In this document: positions 1 through 5,771 of the stretch, piece by piece
Layout: each line of letters opens with the position of its first letter
Position numbering within the stretch: the stretch's first letter is position 1
NCBI GenBank assembly: GCA_022567775.1
Contig: JADFGH010000160.1
Span: forward strand, 1 to 5,784
Direction of reading: 5' to 3'
Length of the DNA: 5,784 nucleotides
From: Pseudomonadota bacterium
GTDB taxonomy: Bacteria; Pseudomonadota; Gammaproteobacteria; Steroidobacterales; Woeseiaceae
Notes under the pieces: generated by a model
The model's input: the letters and a program-made list of their open reading frames with translations, nothing else
Told to the model about the DNA's origin: nothing
Databases searched by the model: none
Program-made: the position numbers and the translations under genes

Positions 1-242
1 CCAACCTGCTTCGCCTTCGGCTGTCGTACTCATTCACGCCAAAAATCCTGCTGCAGTTGCTGTCACAATACAACGAAGTCGATGACAGAATCTCGAATAA
101 CCTGCGATTTTCATGGTTGCAGTCAGCAAACACAGGTCTGTTTCTGGTGTACAACGAAATCGACGAGCGAGGCCTGGGTGCGCCGCCACGTGGCCGCGAA
201 TTCATCGTCAAGTTCAGCCATATCTTCGACGTTCTTAAATAG
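1..242 (+). CDS. C-terminal end of a probable DUF5916-family surface protein (5' truncated by window)
   Basis: An open frame enters from the left edge (first full codon at position 3) and ends at TAG 240-242, giving the last 79 residues of a larger protein. The visible part has alternating polar/hydrophobic strands with the patterns LRLSYSFTPKILLQ, QYNEVDDRISNNLRFSW, TGLFLVYNE and REFIVKFSHIFD. That order, in particular 'QYN...NLRF.W...FLVYNE...F.VK.SH.F', is what I recall from the C-terminal region of DUF5916 proteins, which usually carry an N-terminal CBM9-like carbohydrate-binding domain and are exported. The real start lies outside the window; the ATG at 57 is internal. The next gene starts nine bases after the stop, so the two are probably co-transcribed. 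The family assignment is from memory of motif order only. A generic outer-membrane beta-barrel C-terminus is the main alternative, although the final residue is Lys rather than the usual Phe. Confidence 0.72.
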   Translation, partial: NLLRLRLSYSFTPKILLQLLSQYNEVDDRISNNLRFSWLQSANTGLFLVYNEIDERGLGAPPRGREFIVKFSHIFDVLK

Positions 243-251
243 CAGTGTCTG

Positions 252-1421
252 ATGGGAAAAGTTTACTTAATTGCCGTTGTTTTCCTTTGCGCTTTTAGCA
301 GCGCAATCGCTGCTGAAGATCGTCCGCGCGCACGCGATATCGGCCTCGTCGTCGGCACTTTTCCGACCGGCCCCCTGAATGCAATAACCGATGTCGCCGG
401 TGTCAAAGTCGGCCACGCGACGGTTATTGAAGGCGATGACATTCGTACGGGCGTAACCGCGATTATTCCTGGTCCCGGCAATCTCTATACACACCCGATG
501 CCGGCATGGATCCACGTCGGCAATGGATATGGCAAGCTGATTGGTGAAACCCAGGTGCGCGAGTTCGGCGAGCTGGAGACGCCGATCCTGCTGACCTGCA
601 CGCTCTGCGTGTGGAGCGCGGCAAACGCACTCAAGGAATGGGTATATGAGCAGCCGGGCATGGGTGAGCACACGGTCAACCCGATTGTTGGCGAAACAAA
701 CGACTCCCGTGTCAACAACATGTGGGCTGATCCAATACAAGGTGAGCAGGTATTCGAGGCGCTGGATAACGCCAGCGGCGGCCCGGTCGAAGAGGGCAGC
801 GTTGGCGCCGGAACCGGGACACAGGCGTTCGGCTGGAAGGGTGGTATCGGCACCAGCTCCAGGGTCCTGCCGGAATCGCTGGGCGGTTACACGGTCGGCG
901 TCCTGGTGCAGACCAATTTCGGTGGCACGCTTACGATCAACGGTGCCCCCGTCGGCCGCGAGCTAGGCCGCTATTCCTTCCGTCGCGAACTCGAAAGCGC
1001 GGGGGTTGACGACAACCAGGAAGACGGCTCGATCATGATGGTCGTGGCGACAGATGCACCGCTGAATGCGCGCAGCCTGGACCGGATTGCGATGCGCGCG
1101 ATCATGGGCCTGGCGCGCACCGGCTCGTTCGCGAGCAATGGCTCGGGAGACTACGTTATTGCGTTTTCGACCGACCCGGGCGTGCGGCGTCCAAGAACGA
1201 GCGATACACCGGTTGCGTCGAATGTACTGGTCAATGATTCGATGTCGCCTTTGTTTGCAGCGACTGCCGAGGCAACCGAAGAAGCAATTTACAATGCGAT
1301 CTTCAAAGCCACGACCGTGACCAGTTCAAGAGGCACGCTCGAAGCGATACCGATAGAAGATCTCAAGAGAATTCTTGAAAAATACCAGGTACTGGGATGG
1401 GATAAATCACAACGTCCCTGA
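252..1421 (+). CDS. Secreted P1/S58-family self-processing aminopeptidase (DmpA/BapA-like)
   Basis: This 389-residue protein resembles DmpA and beta-peptidyl aminopeptidases, N-terminal-nucleophile enzymes that cut themselves into alpha and beta chains and release N-terminal amino acids from peptides, amides or beta-peptides. Residues 1-21 form a Sec signal peptide (MGKVYLIAVVFLCAFSSAIA, cleavage near 20-22), so it should act in the periplasm. Family marks in order are NAITDVAGVKVGHAT (43-57), TGVTAIIP (66-73), VGETND (146-151), GSVGAGTGT (182-190), KGGIGTSSR (196-204), LVQTNFG (218-224), DGSIMMVVATDAPL (258-271) and ARTGSFASNGSGD (288-300). The expected self-cleavage is Gly259-Ser260, with Ser260 as nucleophile; Ser298 and Asp300 fall at the spacing of the family's Ser288/Glu290. 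Asn222 fits the oxyanion Asn. Cys116 and Cys119 could form a disulfide. The start is chosen for the signal peptide, as the ribosome binding site is weak. It lies 9 bases after the upstream gene and 43 before the M14 gene, probably in one operon. The family is secure; the substrate is unknown. Confidence 0.93.
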   Translation: MGKVYLIAVVFLCAFSSAIAAEDRPRARDIGLVVGTFPTGPLNAITDVAGVKVGHATVIEGDDIRTGVTAIIPGPGNLYTHPMPAWIHVGNGYGKLIGETQVREFGELETPILLTCTLCVWSAANALKEWVYEQPGMGEHTVNPIVGETNDSRVNNMWADPIQGEQVFEALDNASGGPVEEGSVGAGTGTQAFGWKGGIGTSSRVLPESLGGYTVGVLVQTNFGGTLTINGAPVGRELGRYSFRRELESAGVDDNQEDGSIMMVVATDAPLNARSLDRIAMRAIMGLARTGSFASNGSGDYVIAFSTDPGVRRPRTSDTPVASNVLVNDSMSPLFAATAEATEEAIYNAIFKATTVTSSRGTLEAIPIEDLKRILEKYQVLGWDKSQRP

Positions 1422-1437
1422 TCAGTGATTAAAAAAA

Positions 1438-1455
1438 TCGGGCGTTTGAGCCCGA
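1438..1455. repeat. Short perfect inverted repeat (hairpin) touching the M14 ribosome binding site
   Basis: TCGGGC (1438-1443) and GCCCGA (1450-1455) are perfect complements around a 6-base loop, GTTTGA. Seven A residues (1431-1437) lie directly to the left, so on the minus strand this has the shape of an intrinsic terminator (GC stem followed by seven T). On the plus strand the stem runs into GGGGGAGTC with no T-tract, so it should not terminate the rightward operon. The right arm shares GA (1454-1455) with the Shine-Dalgarno tract of the next gene, so the folded mRNA could affect translation starts there. The stem is short and chance occurrence is possible. Confidence 0.5.
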
Positions 1456-1460
1456 GGGGG
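1454..1460 (+). promoter_or_regulatory. Strong Shine-Dalgarno sequence for the M14 peptidase gene
   Basis: GAGGGGG at 1454-1460 precedes the ATG at 1465, with the GAGG core ending 7 bases before the start codon. This supports ATG 1465 as the true start. It is clearly stronger than the poor site before the S58 gene at 252, so the two gene products may be made at different rates from one message. Confidence 0.75.
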
Positions 1461-1464
1461 AGTC

Positions 1465-4194
1465 ATGAAGAATATACAGCGCCACGTCAGGACGATGATG
1501 GTAATCGTCGCAGGCTGCATTTTTTCGACGTATGCAAGTGCACAGGAAAATTTCGTTTTCTGGCCCAACGCCGACTATGACCCGGCGATTCCAACGGTCG
1601 AGGACGTTTTGGGTTACCCGTCAGGTGATCGCATTACCTGGCACCGCGATGCGATTCGCTATTTCGAGGCACTGGCCGAGGCGGCGCCGGAGCGCATTTC
1701 TGTGTCGCGATATGCGCAGAGCTGGGAAGGCCGTGACCTTATCTATGTCGTCGTGACGTCCGCAGAAAATATGGCGCGTATCGACGACATCAAAGCGGGC
1801 ATGCAACGCCTGGCCGACCCCCGGCAAACGACTCGCGCGGAAGCCGAGGAGATTATCGCCAGCCAGCCGGCGGTAACCTGGCTGTCCTACGGCGTGCACG
1901 GCAACGAAATCTCCTCGACCGACGCTGCGATGCTGACGGCATATCACCTGCTGGCATCCCGCGGCGACGCTCGCGTTGCGGATATCATGCGGGACACGGT
2001 GGTCGTACTCGACCCGATGCAAAACCCGGATGGCCGCGATCGCTTTGTGCATCATTTCGAAATGTCCGAAGGAATTGTCGCCGATTCCAACAGGATCTCC
2101 GCCGGGCACGACGAGCCGTGGCCCGGCGGGCGCACCAACCATTACCTGTTCGATCTGAATCGTGACTGGTTCATCCTTACACAGCCGGAAACGCGTGGCC
2201 GCATCAGGATCCTGCAGGAGTGGTACCCGGTCGCCTATGTCGACGCGCATGAGATGGGCTCGGACGGTACCTATTATTTTGCCCCGGAGGCCGTGCCCTA
2301 CAATCCGCACCTGGCCGCAGATCAGCGCGCCAGCCTGACGCTGTTCGGCAGAAATAACGCACGCTGGTTCGACACCTTTGGTTTCGATTATTTTACGCGC
2401 GAGGTTTATGACGCGTTATATCCGGGTTATGGCGCGAGCTGGCCGTCATATTTCGGCAGTATCGCGATGACCTATGAGCAGGCCTCGTCACGCGGCCTCG
2501 TATTCAGACAGTACGATGGCAACGATCTGACGTATCGTTACACGGTTCGCAATCACTTCGTCACATCGCTCGGCACGGCAGAAACGGTTGCCGTGAATCG
2601 CGAGAAATTCCTGACGGATTTCTATGATTACCAGGTGAGCGCAATCGACGAGGGTGAAAGCGACAGAATCCGCGCTTACATACTGCCGGCGCAGGCCGAT
2701 CAAGCGGCCGCTGACAAACTGGCCGGCTTGCTCGTACAACAGGGGGTCGAGGTCGGACGCGCAACGTCATCGTTCAGCGCCTGTGGTCAGTCCTACGCGG
2801 CTGGCAGCTATGTGATCAATACCGGGCAGCCGGCCAAGCGGCTGATCCGGACGTTGCTGGATCCTGATGTGCCGCTGGAGGAGGATTTCCTCGAGGAACA
2901 GGAGCGCCGTCGTGCCAAAAATTTGCCGGACGAGATTTACGATGTTACCGCGTGGTCGATGCCGCTGATGATGAATGTTCGCGCCGATACCTGTAATCGC
3001 GCGGTCTCGGAACGATTGGCGGTAGCCGGTCCCGAGCTGGTACAGCCGGGCACCGTGTCGGGTGGCAGTGGTTCGGTGGCCTACCTCGTGCCCTGGGGAA
3101 CGGCGCCGGCCGTGCGCCTGCTTGCCAATGCGCTCAGACAGGGGCTCGCGGTCAAGAGCTCGGACAAACCATTCACGCACTTAGGCAAGCGCTATCCGTC
3201 AGGTACCCTGATCATCGACAGGGCCGACAATCCGCATAATCTTTCTGAACTCGTTGCCGAGCTTGCCGCATTGACTGGTGCAAACGCAGTGGCAGTCGAC
3301 GACAGTTGGGTAAGCGACGGCCCGAACTTCGGCAGCGGCAATGTCGTCCGCTTCAACAGTCCGAATGTTGCGATCGCCTGGGACCAGCCAACGAGTCCTT
3401 ATGTTGCCGGTAATACCCGCTTTGTCATCGAACGGCAGTTCGATTTCCCGGTAACGACGATACGCACGGCACGCATCGCAAGTTCGGACCTGAGTCTCTA
3501 CCAGGTCCTGATCCTGCCAGAAACGGGGCGTGGCCAGGATTATGCGTCCGTGCTCGGCGAGCCGGGAATTGCCAATCTAAAAGACTGGGTAGCGAAAGGC
3601 GGTGTACTGATCGGCATCGGTAACGCGAATCGCTTCCTTGCCGATCCGAATATCGACCTGCTTTCGATCCGGCGGGAGGACGCCGTGGTCGAAGGCGATG
3701 AAGAGAAATCCAATGGTGGCGGTGGCGGCGATGGTGACGACGAAAGTCAGGAGCCGACCGTGCCCGGCAGCTACGTGACCGAAGAATCGGAGTACCGGGA
3801 CCTGATCAGGCCCGAGAAGGGTAGTCCGGACTCGGTCGCCGGCGTGCTCGTCAAAGCCGATGTGGACCCGGATCACTGGCTCGGCGCCGGTGTGGCTTCT
3901 ACGTTGAACGTCCTGGTTCGCGGATCCGATGTCTACACGCCGATTCGCCTGGACAAAGGTGTCAACGTAGCGAGATTTCGGGCGGCCGATGAGCTGCTGG
4001 CAAGCGGTTACCTCTGGGACGAGAACCGGCAGCAACTCGCCTACAAGCCGTTCGCAGTTGCGCAACGCAGTGGTCGCGGCTATGTCATCGGCTTCACGCA
4101 GGACCCGAACGTACGTGCCTACCTCGACGGGCTAAACGTCATTTTCATGAATGCGATATTCAGGGGGTCCGCCCACGCGCGACCGGTTCGCTAA
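1465..4194 (+). CDS. Secreted M14-family zinc carboxypeptidase with C-terminal amidotransferase-like domain
   Basis: This 909-residue protein is an exported zinc peptidase of the carboxypeptidase A (M14) superfamily, which removes C-terminal residues from peptides. The N-terminus (MKNIQRHVRTMMVIVAGC...) is a signal peptide with likely cleavage at ASA|Q (26/27); VAGC at 15-18 also resembles a lipobox. The M14 domain covers about 45-390. Zinc ligands are His145 and Glu148 in YGVHGNEIS and His262 in YVDAHEMG. NPDGRDRF (187-194) and DLNRDW (230-235) carry the family's substrate-binding Asn/Arg (Asn232, Arg233), and Glu338 in MTYEQ fits the catalytic Glu. The middle region (about 400-640) is not recognised. 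Residues about 676-735 (LYQVLILPE...LKDWVAKGGVLIGIG) resemble a class I glutamine-amidotransferase-like fold without an obvious catalytic Cys. An acidic Gly-rich linker (743-763) precedes a beta-rich C-terminus ending in GFTQDPNVRAYLDGLN and NAIF, typical of large bacterial M14 proteins. It is probably in an operon with the S58 gene. All core catalytic residues are present; specificity is unknown. Confidence 0.93.
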   Translation: MKNIQRHVRTMMVIVAGCIFSTYASAQENFVFWPNADYDPAIPTVEDVLGYPSGDRITWHRDAIRYFEALAEAAPERISVSRYAQSWEGRDLIYVVVTSAENMARIDDIKAGMQRLADPRQTTRAEAEEIIASQPAVTWLSYGVHGNEISSTDAAMLTAYHLLASRGDARVADIMRDTVVVLDPMQNPDGRDRFVHHFEMSEGIVADSNRISAGHDEPWPGGRTNHYLFDLNRDWFILTQPETRGRIRILQEWYPVAYVDAHEMGSDGTYYFAPEAVPYNPHLAADQRASLTLFGRNNARWFDTFGFDYFTREVYDALYPGYGASWPSYFGSIAMTYEQASSRGLVFRQYDGNDLTYRYTVRNHFVTSLGTAETVAVNREKFLTDFYDYQVSAIDEGESDRIRAYILPAQADQAAADKLAGLLVQQGVEVGRATSSFSACGQSYAAGSYVINTGQPAKRLIRTLLDPDVPLEEDFLEEQERRRAKNLPDEIYDVTAWSMPLMMNVRADTCNRAVSERLAVAGPELVQPGTVSGGSGSVAYLVPWGTAPAVRLLANALRQGLAVKSSDKPFTHLGKRYPSGTLIIDRADNPHNLSELVAELAALTGANAVAVDDSWVSDGPNFGSGNVVRFNSPNVAIAWDQPTSPYVAGNTRFVIERQFDFPVTTIRTARIASSDLSLYQVLILPETGRGQDYASVLGEPGIANLKDWVAKGGVLIGIGNANRFLADPNIDLLSIRREDAVVEGDEEKSNGGGGGDGDDESQEPTVPGSYVTEESEYRDLIRPEKGSPDSVAGVLVKADVDPDHWLGAGVASTLNVLVRGSDVYTPIRLDKGVNVARFRAADELLASGYLWDENRQQLAYKPFAVAQRSGRGYVIGFTQDPNVRAYLDGLNVIFMNAIFRGSAHARPVR

Positions 4195-4245
4195 AAACGC
4201 ACCATTAATTGCTTATTCGTGACATCGGAATTGTCGTAAGGGTTC

Positions 4246-4269
4246 GTAGGAGCCCGCCCCAGCGGGCGA
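4246..4269 (+). repeat. REP sequence, left copy, plus orientation
   Basis: The unit starts GTAGGAGCCCGC and ends GCGGGCGA. GCCCGC (4252-4257) pairs with GCGGGC (4262-4267) around the loop CCCA, and the GTAG tetranucleotide lies at the foot of the stem, the arrangement known for REP sequences mobilised by RAYT (TnpA-REP, Y1 HUH) transposases. It lies 51 bases downstream of the M14 stop codon. Its partner is the inverted copy at 4349-4372, identical at 22 of 24 positions. No RAYT gene is in the window. Copies elsewhere in the genome would settle the call. Confidence 0.78.
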
Positions 4270-4280
4270 TATTCTTTCAT

Positions 4281-4287
4281 TAGGAGC
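4281..4287 (+). repeat. Possible degenerate third REP head (TAGGAGC)
   Basis: TAGGAGC followed by GGTTGAC repeats the first bases of the two full REP units in plus orientation, but preceded by T rather than G and without a matching stem. It may be the remnant of another REP head (compare GTAGGAGCGG-type REPs in related bacteria) or a chance seven-base match. Confidence 0.3.
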
Positions 4288-4304
4288 GGTTGACTAATGC
4301 TTAG

Positions 4305-4348
4305 CAAACATTGAAGGGCATGTTGGAAAACATGCTCTTCAATGTTTG
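4305..4348. repeat. 20-bp near-perfect hairpin with GGAA tetraloop between the two REPs
   Basis: The left arm 4305-4324 (CAAACATTGAAGGGCATGTT) pairs with the right arm 4329-4348 (AACATGCTCTTCAATGTTTG) at all 20 positions, one of them a G-U wobble when read as plus-strand RNA. The loop GGAA (4325-4328) fits the stable GNRA tetraloop class on the plus-strand transcript. The right arm abuts the right REP directly, while 35 bases separate the left REP from the left arm. No T-tract follows on either strand, so it is not a standard intrinsic terminator, but such a stem at the 3' end of both convergent messages could block 3' exonucleases or aid termination. Confidence 0.85.
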
Positions 4349-4372
4349 TCGCCCGGTGGGCCGGGCTCCTAC
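4349..4372 (-). repeat. REP sequence, right copy, inverted orientation
   Basis: Read on the minus strand it starts GTAGGAGCCCGG and ends CCGGGCGA. GCCCGG (4351-4356) pairs with CCGGGC (4361-4366) around TGGG. It matches the left REP at 22 of 24 positions, and the two differences are the partners of the loop-closing base pair (C-G in the left copy, G-C here), so the stem is kept. The inverted pair spans 127 bp, the size and form of a REPIN. The foot GTAG overlaps the end of the amidohydrolase gene and contains its stop codon. Confidence 0.78.
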
Positions 4373-5649
4373 TGCTTGTATATTTTGCCGCCCTTCATGA
4401 CGAAGCTGACGCGTTCCATCGCGGTAATGTCGTCCAGCGGATTTCCGGGGACGGCAATGATATCGGCCTGTTTGCCCGCTGCAAGCGTGCCGTGGGTATC
4501 GGCGATTTCAAGGAACCTGGCGGCAACGCTGGTAGCCGACTGAATCGCTTCCATTGGCGGCATGCCGCCCTCGACCATCAGTGCGAATTCCTGGGCGTTG
4601 TCGCCATGCGCAGAGACGCCGGTATCCGTCCCGAACACGATCGGCACGCCGAGCGCATAGGCCCTGGCAAATGTGCTCTTGATAACGGGTCCGATGGCGG
4701 CTGCCTTTGGCCGCACGAGTTCCGGGAAGAAGCCGTCGATTTTCGCCTTCTCGGCGACCCAGTTGCCGGCAAGAATCGTCGGCACGTAATAAGTGCCGCG
4801 GTCTTTCATCAGCTGCATGACTTCTTCGCTCATGTAGGTACCATGCTCAATGGATGCGACGCCGGCGATGACCGCGCGTTTCATGCCCTCGGTGCCGTGG
4901 GCATGTGCTGCAACGCGCATGCCGTAGTCCGTGGCCGTAGCGACAATTGCCTTTAGTTCTTCGTCGGTGAATTGCGGATTCTGGCCGCTCTTGGCGACAC
5001 TCAGTACGCCGCCGGTAGCGGTTATCTTGATCCAGTCCGCGCCATCCTTGTAACGCTGGCGCACCGCCTTGCGCGCATCTTCCGGGCTATTCACGACGCC
5101 GTCTTTCGGCGTCGGATCCGCACCAAAGTGTGCTGCCCAGCCGTTCGTCGGATCGCCGTGGCCGCCGGTCGAGGCGAGGGTCTTCGCTGCCGTAAATATT
5201 CTCGGCCCCGGCACATCGCCTGCCTCGATCGCTTTTCTCAGTGCGACTGTGACATTGAACGCATCACCGAGGTTGCGGACGACCGTAAATCCTGCCTCCA
5301 GCGTGCGTTTGGCATACATTGCAGCGTCATACGCGTAATCCGCTTCGTTCAGAATAAAGCGGTTCAGATTGCTTCTTGGTGAGTATTGGCCGGTCAGGTG
5401 AACGTGCATATCCATGAGGCCAGGCAGCACCGTCTGATCTTCCAGATCGATCACGGTGTCGCCGTCACCCGGCAACGTGTAGCCGCGTTCGATGCCTGTA
5501 ATCGTGTCTCCGCTAACGCGAACCGTTACCTCGGTGAGCGCACGGTCAGCGTCGCCGTCGATCAGACGGCCGGCATGAATCAGTGTATCGGAGTAAGCGG
5601 AACCTGCAGCAAAGAGCAGGCTGCTCAAAAGCGTGATGAGTTTTTTCAT
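4369..5649 (-). CDS. Secreted metal-dependent amidohydrolase, Xaa-Pro/Xaa-Arg dipeptidase-like
   Basis: From the ATG at 5649 this is a 426-residue protein of the amidohydrolase superfamily, in the imidazolonepropionase-like branch often annotated as Xaa-Pro dipeptidase; characterised relatives hydrolyse dipeptides such as Xaa-Arg/Lys. [20 protein letters not shown] is a Sec signal peptide with cleavage near 18-20, so it should act in the periplasm. The (beta/alpha)8 barrel metal-site residues appear in order: His82 and His84 in DMHVHL, the probable carboxylated Lys208 in [10 protein letters not shown], a His in AAHAHG (249 or 251), His269 in SIEHGTYM and Asp342 in FGTDTG. The C-terminal [19 protein letters not shown] is the usual return to the small beta-sandwich domain. 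A TTG at 5670 would add seven residues, but it would spoil the signal-peptide start and sits inside a likely -10 box, so ATG 5649 is preferred, with a weak GGAAAC ribosome site 9 bases upstream. The gene is convergent with the M14 gene, and its TAG stop lies in the right REP. The exact substrate is uncertain. Confidence 0.93.
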   Translation of the reverse strand: MKKLITLLSSLLFAAGSAYSDTLIHAGRLIDGDADRALTEVTVRVSGDTITGIERGYTLPGDGDTVIDLEDQTVLPGLMDMHVHLTGQYSPRSNLNRFILNEADYAYDAAMYAKRTLEAGFTVVRNLGDAFNVTVALRKAIEAGDVPGPRIFTAAKTLASTGGHGDPTNGWAAHFGADPTPKDGVVNSPEDARKAVRQRYKDGADWIKITATGGVLSVAKSGQNPQFTDEELKAIVATATDYGMRVAAHAHGTEGMKRAVIAGVASIEHGTYMSEEVMQLMKDRGTYYVPTILAGNWVAEKAKIDGFFPELVRPKAAAIGPVIKSTFARAYALGVPIVFGTDTGVSAHGDNAQEFALMVEGGMPPMEAIQSATSVAARFLEIADTHGTLAAGKQADIIAVPGNPLDDITAMERVSFVMKGGKIYKQ

Positions 5650-5668
5650 TTTCTTGTTTCCATGTCTC

Positions 5669-5696
5669 AAAATAGCGGGCCCAGGCCCCGTTACAA
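5669..5696 (-). promoter_or_regulatory. Candidate sigma70-type promoter of the amidohydrolase gene
   Basis: On the minus strand TTGTAA (5696-5691) and TATTTT (5674-5669) are 16 bases apart and each match 4 of 6 consensus positions. The -10 box ends 19 bases before the ATG at 5649, leaving a very short leader that still includes the weak GGAAAC ribosome site. The spacer contains the palindrome GGGCC-CA-GGCCC (5677-5688), which could be a regulator site or chance. This is a motif guess without expression data. Confidence 0.35.
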
Positions 5697-5734
5697 AAAG
5701 TAAATCAGGTTTTTCTTAGTTGCAGTCTAAACCG

Positions 5735-5753
5735 GATGATGCAACACATCATC
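5735..5753. repeat. 7-bp perfect inverted repeat upstream of the amidohydrolase gene
   Basis: GATGATG (5735-5741) and CATCATC (5747-5753) are perfect complements around CAACA. It lies 86 bases upstream of the amidohydrolase ATG and just left of TTATAAGG at the window edge. It could be an operator serving divergent genes or a weak hairpin; there is no T-tract typical of a terminator. Confidence 0.4.
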
Positions 5754-5771
5754 TTATAAGGAAAACGTGGA

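Noticed and set aside
267..740. 157-codon open frame on the minus strand
   Set aside because: It is the shadow of the S58 gene, whose conserved family motifs run through the same bases on the plus strand.
1621..2310. 229-codon open frame on the minus strand
   Set aside because: It is antisense to the M14 catalytic core, which has zinc ligands and normal codon use. The antisense translation is rich in Arg, His and Gly with no recognisable motif.
4305..4372. Bidirectional intrinsic terminator between the convergent genes
   Set aside because: The stems are strong, but neither strand has a T-tract after the long hairpin or the REP stems. A role in 3' end stability is possible, but a standard Rho-independent terminator call is not supported.
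4246..4372. CRISPR-like or insertion-sequence remnant
   Set aside because: There are only two full repeat copies, in inverted orientation, with no regular spacers, no transposase reading frame and no visible target-site duplication. A REP doublet explains it better.
4342..4956. 204-codon open frame on the plus strand
   Set aside because: It lies opposite the amidohydrolase, whose full set of metal-ligand motifs and signal peptide are on the minus strand. The translation shows no family motif, and its start sits inside the hairpin/REP.
4972..5382. 136-codon open frame on the plus strand
   Set aside because: It is antisense to the N-terminal half of the amidohydrolase and has no motif or ribosome binding site of note.
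5650..5670. TTG start at 5670 for the amidohydrolase
   Set aside because: It would put MRHGNKK before a textbook signal peptide and overlaps the likely -10 box. ATG 5649 gives a normal MKK start.
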